The translations under genes and the position numbers were made by a program. The notes beneath the pieces were generated by a model. It was given only the letters and a program-made list of their open reading frames with translations. It was not told the origin of the DNA and made no database searches. From contig VWZS01005932.1 in NCBI GenBank assembly GCA_013397075.1, forward strand, positions 322,570 to 386,569: 64,000 nucleotides of DNA, given 5' to 3'. The stretch is from Rhabdornis inornatus (lineage: Eukaryota > Chordata > Aves > Passeriformes > Rhabdornithidae). This document shows, one piece after another, positions 44,480-56,700 of this stretch; position 1 is the first letter of the stretch, and each line of letters opens with the position of its first letter.

Positions 44480-44767
44480 CTAGATGCTCTCCATGGCCTT
44501 GAACTCGCTGAGGGCCTGCACGGGGTTCACGTGCTTCTTCTGGGATGCCCTCTTGATTTTTGTCTGGGTCTCGTCCTGCTTCTCCCTCTTGACCAGGGGT
44601 TTCTTCTCTGGAGCCTTCATCTTCCAGGAGACAGCTGGGAGGTTGAGGGAGGCCATGCCCTGGGACTTCTGGTACTTGGTGGAGGCCACGTAGGAGGCCT
44701 TGACCGTCTGCACCACGGCGTTCATCAGGTTCTTGGCTGCCTGGATCAGGGACATGGCACTGTCCAC
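44480..44767 (-). CDS. CTNNA1: CTNNA1 last coding exon with stop codon (residues 812-906)
   Basis: The acceptor on the - strand is CCCTTGGCAG before 44767, and the TAG stop is at 44482-44480. The exon gives 95 codons from VDSAMSLIQAAKNLMNAV through KMKAPEKKPLVKREKQ to NPVQALSEFKAMESI. It holds the last long helix of the actin-binding domain and the basic C-terminal tail, which tunes actin affinity and contains the site where ZO-1/EPLIN-type partners are reported to act. The penultimate acidic residue is Glu rather than human Asp. ATG at 44767 is not a start; the first codon is GTG (Val812). Confidence 0.97.
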   Translation of the reverse strand: MDSAMSLIQAAKNLMNAVVQTVKASYVASTKYQKSQGMASLNLPAVSWKMKAPEKKPLVKREKQDETQTKIKRASQKKHVNPVQALSEFKAMESI

Positions 44768-47700
44768 CTGCCAAGGGACACACAGTTACACACCATGGAA
44801 CCCCCAACACACTGAGAACAACACAGGCCTGCAGGTAAAACCACTTCAAAACTCTTTTATATTTTTCCTTTGAAACCTGAAGCTCCCAGTTTGAGGTAGG
44901 ATTTTTCTTTGGATGCTCAGTGGTGACAAACCTGACTTGGGCCACCAACACAAAAGCAGGGTTTGCCCCCTGTCTGCATTTTCCATATCAATGGCAGTGG
45001 GAACCATTTGTATTCTGCCCTTTGCTTTTGTGACTAAGCTTTAGCAGTTGCTCATTCTCTAACGAAATTAATAAAGCTGTAGTAATATCTTAATCGTGGA
45101 TAATAAATATTTGAATTGCCCTAGAATACTAAGCTGTACTGGGAAGGAACACAACTGCATCACCAGCCAGGCCTGGAGCCTTTTCCCAGCTGCTCCTGAT
45201 TTACAAGAGCATCAAAACAAGGAAAAACACGAATTTGTCAAAGCTATAGGACACAGCGAGGACAAAGAGCTGAGACCAGGGCTGGCTGGAGGAGAGAGGA
45301 GAGGAGAGGAGCACTGTGGTGACCTCAGCTGGGACCCCTTCCCCAGGGGCCACTGTCCTGCTCTGGGTGGGATCCCCAGCTTGTCAGGGCCAAATAGGCT
45401 GGGACAGGAGTTTGGTCTGGGGCAGGGTTTGATCTGAGGCAGGGTTTGGCCCAGGGCAGGGTTTGATCAGGTGGCTTTTGATCTGGGACAGGGTTTAGTT
45501 CTGGTGACTTTTCTGGGGCACTGTCCCTTCCCTTCTACCCCACTGTGCCCCAAGTGTCACCGTGGCACCTCAGATCCTCTGGCAATCCCGTGTGCTCTGC
45601 CCTCCTCCTCTGCCCTGGAGTGTTTCCAGAACCCTCCCAGCAGGAGGAATCAAAGGCCAGGAGAGCAGGAAGATGATTTTCTGAATGAACTGTCAGAAGG
45701 TGCCAGCTCTGCTCTCACAGCACTCTGCTGCATGGGCAGGGCATCAACACTGGACAGAATTTTCCTTTCACACAGGTGATGCCCCTGCACTGGCTGAGGT
45801 CTCCATCTCATCATCCCATGGCAACCCTGAGCCCCAGTGGACAGGCTGGAGAAGGGACCAAGGCAGGAGATCAGACTACAGATGCCAGGAGCTTCTGTCA
45901 CTGATTTATGGCAGAGGGGATGTAAATCCTGGAGGCACTGAGTAACTGCACTGAAGCCCTGGAGTAAGTTTTGGGGCACGGTAACACATCTCCTGCTCTG
46001 ACAGCTTCAGCCTCCCAGCTCCCAGGACACGAAGAGCAGCACATCCCAGCACAGCCCTGGAGCTGCTCTGGGGGCTGGGAAGGGAGCAGGGGGGGGCTGG
46101 CAGCAGCACAGGGACAGCACAGCCCCATCACCCCCAGATGGGCTCAGATCCTGCAGGGATATCTATTGCTGCTGCTGCCCCAAAGCTCTCATCCACAGTT
46201 CTCCCTGGCTTTTGGGGGGAAATCTGTGCTAAGATTAAGCAACTGAAATATCAAAAAGGGTTTCACTGGGAAGTATCAGTGGCACAGGGTGCCCAGAGCA
46301 GCTGGGGCTGCCCCTGGATCCCTGGCAGTGCCCAAGGCCAGGCCTGGGACAGTGGAAGGTGTCCCTGCCATGGCAGGGGTGGCACTGGATGAGCTTCAAG
46401 GTCCCTTCCAACCCAAACTGTTCCATGATTCTGTGGTATCAAAATGGCAGAATGTGGGAAGTTTTTTCCATTTGCTGATCAGGATTCAGGGAGCAATTCT
46501 GGACTACCAGCCAATTCTGTCTCTTCTTCCAACCTCCTTCCTCAGTCCTGACATGGCTGGGCAAAAGCACCAGCGACCAAACGTGCCTGTGCAGGGCAAG
46601 GAAGAGTATGCCAGAAGAAATTAAGAATTTAGCTCCACTTCCCTCCCCCCAAAAATCTGTCATACAGAATCCTCTTAGGAGGAAGCATTTCATGAACTAC
46701 AGTGAAAAAATTATTTGCAAAGTAATGGCTGGAATAAGGAAGCAAGCTGGCCTGGGGCAGCTTCCAGCTGTCAGAAACCAGAGCAGCCACTAAAAATCCC
46801 TGCACTCTTCAGGGCACAGCCATCCTGAAATATTAACATCTCTGGAGCACTGCAGGACCCCAGCATGTTCCAAGGCTGTGCAGAGACATGGGGCAGGTTC
46901 AGCTGTGCTGATAAAGTGATTTAACCTCACTAAGGGTGAAAAGCAGTCTGGAGAACAGATTCCACAGAGGTGAAGTGAATGTGTCTACAAACACTGTTGA
47001 GTCAGGAAATGTGAAGTCTGTATTTTCCCAGCAAGCACAAACAACGAGGCAGCAACACAAACCCTGCATCCATCAGAGCTCTGCCTGCCCCAGCATCTCC
47101 TGTCTGTGTTCTGAGGTGTTTAACACCAAGCTCAGCTCAGAAGTGCCATCCCTGTGCAGCAAAGCTGCCTGAGGCAGGCAGGTGTGTGCTGTACTTACCC
47201 CAGAGACCACGAGCTCCCCGCCCAGGTTCTGCACCTCGGCCTTCACCTTGCTGCAGATGTTGAGCTGGTGGCAGTAGAGCGCGATGCGCTGCAGGTATGC
47301 CAGCAGGTCCTGCTTGCAGGCTGAGTCTGGGCACTGCAGGGACACACAGGGCATGTCTGGGCTGCAGCACCCAGCTGGGCAGGGCCTGAGCCACAGACAC
47401 AGAGCCACAGAGACAGTGACAGAGCCACAGAGCCAGAGCCAGAGCCACAGAGACACAGAGCAAGAGAGCCAGAGCCAGAGAGCCAGAGAGCCAGAGCCAG
47501 AGAGATAGAGAGCCAGAGAGCCAGAGAGAGCCAGAGAGATAGAAACAGAGCCAGAGAGCCAGAGCGACAGAGACACAGAGCCAGAGAGCCAGAGCGACAG
47601 AGACACAGAGCCAGAGAGCCACAGAGACAGAGAGAGCCAGAGAGATAGAAACAGAGCCAGAGAGCCAGAGCCACAGAGCCACAGAGACAGAAACAGAGCC

Positions 47701-50700
47701 ACAGAGCCAGAGCCACAGAACCAGAAACAGGGACAGAGCCACAGAGCCAGAGCCACAGAGCCAGAGCCACAGAGCCAGAAACAGGGACAGAGCCACAGAG
47801 CCAGAGCCACAAAACCAGACCCAGACCCACAGAGCCAGAGCCACAGACTGGGCACCTCCCCTGCAGCAGGGCTGGGCTGGCAGAGCTCTGCCCTCCCTGC
47901 CCAGCTTTCAGACAGCTGAGCAGCACAAAAGGCACCTGAAACCCAGGAGCCATGGGCAGGCTCCTTCCAGCTGCCCTCCCAGGGAGGAGGAAGAGGAAGA
48001 GAAAGAGGATTATTCACCCTCCCCAGAGCAGGTCTGTCAGCTGTAAAAGGTCCCTTCTGCACTGCACAGGACACAGCAGCAATGGTCTGACACCCAAGAT
48101 CTCCAGCTAGCAGATGTTACCAGTTCCTCCCTCAACCCTCAGTATTCCAAGCTCAAAAATGATAAACCCAACAGTGACTCAATTACATGCAGCAAACAGA
48201 TTTTCCTGATTCCTGCTCCCATTTCACAGCAGTGGGGAAAGCAGGTTCCTCACCAGGCACAAATGACATTTTTAAGGTGCTTGCTGCAGCACTCATCCTT
48301 AAGTGCTGAGTAACTTTTCCAGCTTTGCACAAAAAGCTCTGCAGGAGTCCCTGTGTGCAGTTTGGGAAGTGGCATTTTCTGGGACAGAACCAAAGGATGA
48401 GGCCTGGATGAGCCAGGCTCAGGCTGGATTTCAGAGCTGAGGAGCAGCCACAGCCCAGAGCAGGCTCTGTCAGACACAAAAGCTGTGGGGAGGGTTCTGC
48501 TGCCCACACCAGCCCTGCAGCCCCTCCAGGAGCAGCAGCAATGGGGTGCCAGCAGCAGGACACCATGAGCCACCCCAGGGACACCCCCCCCACACAGAAA
48601 ACACCTACAGCTTCACATTTACATGATTTACATCACACTGGGTCACAGCCCTGCTCTGAACCCCTGAGGAGCATCACTGGACCCCACAGAGAGCTTCTGC
48701 TCTTTGTTCCACTCATCATCTCATCTTCCCAGCCAGCATCCACAGGCCTCCTGGACAAAACTCCCACCAGACTCCCACTGATCCCTATTTTCTGCTCTAA
48801 GGCAGGCTGCACTGTGCCCAGCAGGATGGCAGCTGTAGCAGTGAATTCACCTGGCATTACCCAGGGACAGGACTCCAGGCACACCCTGCAGGCATCTCCA
48901 GCCTTCCAGACAGTGCCCCCCATCCAGAGTGATTTAAGAGCTGTTTTTTACACACCCTGTTCACAGCAAAATCCCATTTCACCTAAGACCCTGATCCTGT
49001 GCAATGGACCATGTGATGGAGATTCAGAATGGACATGGAATAACTGGGAGATTCATCTTCACCTCTCCATTACTCAATGCTTCACTCCAGCTGAGGGTTG
49101 TTGCACTGCCATGCAGCCTCTCCTGCCCTTTGGGGGCAAGGTAAAAATCTCCTCTGCCTGTGAGCAGCAGGCTCTGAGCCCTGATTCTCCCTGCAGCCCT
49201 TCTCTCCTTAGCTATGAGATGGAAGCAGAAACTCTTTTCTTTGTATAAAAGGGGAGCAGATCGTGGTGCACACACAGGGATGTGCAAACAGAGCCTCACT
49301 CATACAGAGCATTTCCTCATTTCCTTCCCAACATCACCTGATCTGCCAGCACAGGCACTTCCCCCTGCAGTGAAGGTGAGTGCAGCTAACACACACATTT
49401 GGCTTTTTCCAGGCCCAGAACAAGTGGCTTTGGTAAGGCAAAGTGCTCTCTGTGCTCAGCAGAGGTAACTCAGGTGCTGCAGTGGGAGATCTGCATGGCT
49501 TTATGGGCATCTGACCCCACCAGGAGACATAAAAACCCCTTCTCAGTCCCAAGGAAAATGATGGAACACCCAATGTCACCACACAGCTTCCACCAGTGCA
49601 GTGAAGCCCTGCCTAACGAAGCAGCAAAGCTTGCAGGTTAATTTTTTAACCTAATCAATATTAGTCAGGAGCACAAGATGTTTTAGAGCAAGTCCACAAA
49701 TAGCCCTGGCCAAGGAGCTAATGAAAAGCTCGAATTACCATTTTGGAAACTGCTCTCCATCTCCCAAAGAGCTCATCTAACCCAGAGTGAGCAGCACAGC
49801 AGGGAGGGCTCCAGGGCTGACAAATGCCCAGCACAGCACAGGGGGATGGCTCAACAATTGCAGCTGCTCTGTGGGGCTGGGAAACCCTTCAAGGAAAGAA
49901 TCTCAAGGCAGGAGGCTGCTGCACCATCACCAAGAGCTGAGGAAGGCAGCAAAACCTTCATGGAACAGGAATCATCACTGGGCATCAATGTGGTGTGAGA
50001 TGGAAACCCAAATCCTCTCCTGTGTGTGTTATTTCTGCAGGCAGCATCGAGGACTCAGCTCAAAGACAGATGAGCTTTAAATGGAGATGTAACACAAGAT
50101 AAAAAAGAGCATCAACAAAAGGCACTGCGGGTGCCTGCAGGAGCCCTGTCCTTTCCTAGGCAGGAGCACTCGGGTAAAAATCAAAAAAACCCAAAAGGCA
50201 ACAGTTTGAACACTGATAAAAATGATGACATTATTGGATGAACCCACAGCCACAAGCCCCATCTGCAGAGCTGCCATGGGAGGATCCCCAGAGCACAGCC
50301 CAGCAGGGAGTGCAGTGCAGATGGGAATTAAAGTGTTGGGGGGACACCCCACCTTCCCAAACCCCAAACTGAGCTGTGCCCCACACTCAGGGAGGTCACT
50401 GCCAAAAGCTGAACTGGTGATCCATGTCAAATCCAGCTCCATCCTGGACACAGCAAACACCTCCCATATTGGGTTCCTGCTGCCCCAGCTGAGCATACAG
50501 AGAAACAGAATCACTTTTTCTCTTTTTTTTGCAGAGAAAAGGAGCAGGGGAACACAGCAGAGCCCTGGTGGTGTGTGCTGATGGACACAGCCCATCCCCA
50601 TGGCTGCAGGGGAGAGCCAGCAACCCCAGAACTTCTTCTTCCCACTGCCTCTCCCCTTGGGAATGGGCCCTGCTGCAGCAGGAATTCCCAAAAAATGGCC

Positions 50701-53700
50701 CTCAGCCCTGGGTGCCAGAGGAGCTGCCAGCAGCCTGTGCCAGGATCCCCACCCCACCCAGGGACCAGTCCTGGCACCAGGAGGCTGCTGGAGCCTTTAA
50801 CTGGGAATTGGGGCAGCCCCACCCTCACCCCCAGCTGCTTTCACTGGATGATCAGAACTGATGAAACTCAATGACCAGAACTGATGAAACCTCAGCCTCC
50901 CACTGCTCTGGAAGGGAAGAACAGAAGTTTCCTTTGGCTTTGTAGGTGTTTCAACACTGGAAAAATAAATAATAGAGAGGACCCTTGTCTTGCTGCAAAT
51001 CTTTGTCATGTGTGCTGTGCTCAGAACTGCTCCATATCCCCCCGTTCCCAGCAAGCAGCAGCTGCTTGGATGAGGGATGGAAACCTCAGGAGAAGCTGCA
51101 GCTGATGGCAGAACTCTTCCCAACAGGCAGGGAATTCCTGGGACTTCCAGGGAATTCCAGCTCTTGGGGTTGCAGAGGAATGAGCTGCAGAAGGGCCTGG
51201 TGGCAGAGCTGCTGGCACCAGGGGTCACAGCTCTGGTGCCAGCCAGGAGCAGGGACAGCAGGATCAGTGCTCAGAGCTGTCACACTGCTCCACATTAACA
51301 CATTTCTAAAGAGTATGGGAGCACAGCTAATGAAATATGCAGGCTCAAAGTATTAGCAGAGTATGGAGTCAGGAAAAAGCTATATTCTTGTCAAAATGAC
51401 TAACTGTACAGTGCTGCTCATATTTATCTTCAAACATGTGCTTAATCTGTTACATTTTTAAGGACCTTACTGCTACTAACAGGAGTTTTCTTTTGTATTG
51501 TGAAATGGCTTGGTACAGAAAACCATATACCAACTTTGCATAAAACATGTGAATTAAAAAAAAAAAAAGCTTTGTAAACCTTCAGCCTAAGCTCCTCTGA
51601 GACCTCAAACACAAACTGCTCCTTGCTTCATTTACCTACATCAGCAGCACACCTGGTTCTTGCAGAAACAAGGCTCTCAAAGTGCTGGAGCAAGGAGAGC
51701 CATTTGAAAAAACACTTCTCAAATTTATCTCCCCATTGAACATTTCTCACTGCATCATTAATAAAGGAGGGTGTAGACAAGCACCTCTGAATGCAACATT
51801 AAGAGAGAGCCCTGCACTACAATGATTAAATTTCAAAGTGACACTGGTTCAGTTAAAACGTTGCAACACCAATTTCCATCCTGGAAAGGCCTGGGAAGCA
51901 AGGGACAACTGGAGAAAACAAAGTTTACTCTATGATCTCAGACTTAACGTCCCTGCATTTCAGAGTTTCTCTGGAAGGTAGAATATTATTACTAATGTTG
52001 ATGTTTCCCTGCTATTTGGGTGTGGGCTGAGGCCAAAGGTGCTCTTGCTTGGCCCAGTTTTGAAGTGGCTCAGGACAGGCATTGCATAAATCAATCCCTG
52101 AGCTCGTTCCATGCTGCAAGAATTCCTTCCCAACACTGGGACAGCACAGCCACGCTCAGGTCACTGCAGGCCTTGCTCCAAGTCTTCATCAGCTCTGACT
52201 GGACACTGAAAAAACCCCAGAGAGCTCTGACACCCTCCCCACTCCTGTGGAAATTCATCCTAAAAAGCTGCCCCAAGCCCACCATTAAAGGTGGTGCAAT
52301 AGTGCAGGTGCCATTGTGCAGCTGCTGTCCCTGCAGCCTGTGCCCTGGGAAGCAGCAGGATGCTCTGGGTGTGACCCAGCCCAGCACTGGCACTGCCCTG
52401 GCTCTACCTGAGCTCAGGCAGGGCTGGCACACAGTTCCAGCAGCCGGATTCCAGCCAGGGAGCTGCTGTGGCACTGCTCAGGGAGGCAGGAGAGCAGGGA
52501 AGAAGAACAGAAATCAGTGAAAACAGCCCAAAAGCAAACACATTGTCATGTGTCCATCATGCCTGCAGCACTGGAAGAGCTGCTCTTGCTCAGGGGATGT
52601 GACTTACGTGGTCAGCAATGGTCCTGCCCAGCTTGTCCATCCTGGACCCAGCCTCTGCAATCTTCTTGGCTGCACTGATCACATCTGACGTGTTCTTCAG
52701 TGGACCTTTGCCCCTGCAAAACAGAGCACAGGCTCCCCCCTAGCACCAGAAAACCACAGCAGTGACTTCTGTGTCCCTTTTCTCGTTCTGTTCCACACAG
52801 TGCTGGCAGTGACTCCTCACCCAAAGGGCAGCAAAAGGCAGGAGCAGCAATTGCAGCACCTTCATTTCCAAGAGTTACCCCCTTTCAGCTCTTCCCCACA
52901 TTTAACTTAAATCTAGGAATAAAAACATCTTAAATTTTACTGCTTTGAGCAGCTTAATGATGATAAGAGGTAACATTTTAGAAGACGGATTTGCAATTTT
53001 TATGGAATGGAACATGAAGTTTAAAAAACAGCGTTATATAAAATCTGGTAAATTAATTTCAAAAGGCATCAAAAACCCTCTCTTTCCTCTGCAAATAACT
53101 GTACTAGGAACTATTTCTGCAGTATGGCAATATTGAGAAGCCCATAGAATTTAATGCTGTAAAGAATTGAGCAAATATATATATATATACACATTCCTGG
53201 GGACAAGAATCACCCTTAGGAAAGAAAGAAAGACAGGCAATAACTGCTGTGTATCTGTAGATCAATTTAAGCAGTTATTACCACCCAGCCACTGCACAAT
53301 AATGCATCTCCCCAGTTAATATGCAGCTGGAACAGGGCACCATTTACAGGAAATTAGAAGAAGTGAGACTCTTAGGAGAACTTGCACCGTGTGTCATTGA
53401 AAGCCCAGGCAGCTCAAGGTGAGCACAAATTCAAAATGCTCACCTGGTGAAGTCTGTCATTTCCATCATGATCATACACATCTGTTTGGCCAGGACAATG
53501 ATGTCATTGCCACTGTCATCCCACTTGGACACTTCAGCATCCAATTTACTCTTCTCCTCCTGGAAGCTGGCCACCTGCTCAGCAATCTTGGCTTTCTGCT
53601 CCTGAGGCAGCTGAGCCATGATAGCCTGCAACAGAAGAGTTTTCTTTCTCACATGGCCTCCTGCTGCCTTGTGGAGGCTTTTTGGAACATTTCACTAATA

Positions 53701-56700
53701 ACCAATTTCAGTCATGTAGATGGGGGATAAAACTTTAATAGCAATCCTCTACCTAGAGGCTTTACAGAGCCATTTGCTTCCATTTTGAATCAAAGTTTAT
53801 ACTCTTTTTTTAAGAAAAAGTGCCCAGAAAGACAAGTTGACACTTAAAATATGAGCCTTTGCATGATAAAGCTGTTAAGACTCCAAACAAATTTGCCACA
53901 TATTACCATCCCTCAAAATAAAACTGCAGGAAGAAGGAGGACTTGTCTTTTATAGAAAATGTCAACGTTTTATAATTAAGTTCCACTTGGGTATTGAGGA
54001 TAATAAGAAATATTACCAGTCTCTTCCCTGCAAAAAGCTAGCTGTACTCGTTTGAAACATGCCTGCTGAGGAGAGAGTAAGTGAAAATAAAGAGTATGTG
54101 CTTACTCCCAAATAAAATCTCTCAGACTGGGTTTACAGCCTGTGTAAGGCTCCACAGCCTTGCCTTCATAAATACTGGGAGCACAGATGCCTCCAGGAGC
54201 AGGCAAAAAGGAGCTTTTGGTTCTAAAAACCCTGTGGCAGCAGCTGTGCTAAGAGCAAAATGAGCAATGCCTGCATTTCAATAGAAAAGGGTGAGGGTCC
54301 AGGCAGAGAAAGTGCTTGTGCAAGGGAGGGGAGCATCAAAATCCTCCCAGTGAGTGGAATTCCCAAGCCAACGTGGCACAAGTTTGATAAATAAGTTCTG
54401 GCTAATTCTTGCCTGGCAGGAAGAGCCTCCACAAAAAAAAATCTGCCATGGCACTTTCCCAAGAGTGTAAATTGTTATCGATCCAGAGGGGCTGTGTCAA
54501 ATAAAAGCAATAGGTAAGGGCTGCTTTTCCTTCAGTGCACTGATTTTAAGGTTTCACCTCTTAATGATTATATATTGCCTATCAATGCTTTCATTTTTGA
54601 GTCACAGGAAATGCAGTGAGTTGAAATGATTTCATTTCTGAGTTCCTCTCAACTGTTGTCTTGATAAATGCTCAGTGACCAAACACACACCAGCACGTGT
54701 GTGAGGGGACATTTTGGGAAGATTTTTTGCTCATAAAGTTAATGTCTGTCTGTTGGAAATAACATTAATCCAATGGAGTGATCTGGCCTGTACCTCCCTG
54801 CAGAAGCTCACCCAACTGCAATGTCTGTGATATCAAAATGTGATGTAGTTTCTTGGTACTAAAAGGGTTTTGATCTTTCAGAATGGCCAAAATAAAGCAC
54901 AGATTCCTCACATCCATCAGACCAACTGCACTTCACTCAACCTCCTTTGCAGAAGAATGCTGGAAACAAGGAATGCTGGAAACAAGGAATGCTGGAAAAA
55001 AAGAATGCTGGAAACAAGGAATGCCAGTTTTCTGATCCAGCATTTTAATCACCACCCCCCAAATTTCACCTGGGTTTCCAAAGCAAGCTGAAGTGTTTCT
55101 TGAAGGCAGGTCAGAGTTTTTTTGTGCCTTACCCTTGCACTCTGCCCAGCAATGAGCTGATCATCCTCAGTCTGGATACTGGTTCTGCTTCGGACGTCGA
55201 AATCCTCGGTCTCAAAGTCAGAATCATCCAGCTCTTCAGGAGTCTGAGGAAAAAGCATTCAGGCAGAGTCAAAATACAGATTTCTTGGCTCTGAAAATCA
55301 ACAAGAATATTGTTTTTCAAGCAGAGAGAATGGGAATCAGTGGAGGTAAAAATTACTCCATGTTTTTAACAACAAGGTAAATACAGGGAGTGTATGCAGC
55401 TCTGAACACGTGTGATTTTATGTGCTTGACTGCTCCTGTTAAACACCACAGGGATCCCCAGAATCACACAGCAGTAACTGAACAGCTGAGATTTGTCAGG
55501 ACATTGATGCACTCAGCATCTGAAAGACAGAAAAAAGTTCTTGCAAAATGAACAGAGCTTCTGCAAGTTGATTAAATGTAAAAGCCTCACTCGAGATTCT
55601 GGAGCTGGAATTACACACAGCTCTGAGGGCTGGTTCAGAAGCACAGACAGTGTCTTCAGCACAATTACGAATCAAAGCACTGACTAAATTAACAACAGAT
55701 AAAATATCTCAAAAATTTATCCTTATCCCTCAGGAAAAGCTGAAAAATTTCAGCTACTAAGGGCCAGCTTTTATGCTGCAGGCTAAACACATCTGACCTA
55801 GTTCCTGCTTGCCTAGGATTTATTTTTGCTACTGCCAGTCTGTAGCTGGCAAACTTTTTATAAAGCCTATCAAGTTTAAACAGCATGTTTGTCAAAATAC
55901 TACATCTTTGCTAAAGTGGCACTTCATGACAATTCTCCAGAGCTGGGTCAGCAAAGAGCTTCACTGATAAATACAATAAATTGTGATTAACAGATAAGAT
56001 ACAAATAAAGTCCTTTTCTTTAGATTTTTTTCCTATGATCTGAATTTCACAGACTTGCCTTCCACTACAGACACTTTGTGGTACAGTGAAAATAGAGATG
56101 GACATGCAAAATAATTGCCAAAAAGCAAAGGTGAGTAGGATGACAATCAAGAATTTGGGTATTGCAGCCTCCTCCACAAAATCCACACAGGGACACACAC
56201 TAAGTAGTTCAGTGCATCAATATTTTTAAAAAAAATGAAAAAAACAGTTCTGCTGCACATGATTCTGTCTGTGACTCCTCTGCCTGTCCCTGCCAGAGCC
56301 CAGGGACACACCAAGTGTAACTCTGCCCTTTCAGTGCCACCAAGGGCAGAAACTCCTCTGAGGTGATGAGCCTGGGCAGCAGGGAGGGGGGAAGAGCTTC
56401 CCTTCAATAAATACAGATATAGAAGATGGTAGTTTTGCAAATACCCTGCATAAAACAAAAATGAGGAGTTGCAGTGGCTTTTCCTGTAAAGAGCAGGAGC
56501 CCCTGGACAAATCTGAAGTGAGCAGGGTTACACCAAGCCCTGGAATCCCCATTGGATGGCTCTTTTATCCCAAAATAAATTATCTTGGATGACAAGTGCT
56601 AATATTTTAACTGCTTTCTAGGTGGCTGCTGAGTGCCCAGGGGCAAACCTTGGTGTTCCTGGCACTGCCAGCCTGGGTAATTGTCACCCCCTGGGACTGG

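Noticed and set aside
47073..48074. - strand open frame of 333 codons rich in Leu, Trp, Ser and Gly
   Set aside because: It arises from the CAGAGC-type array and then runs into the genuine CTNNA1 exon in frame across its acceptor. Only the exon part is real.
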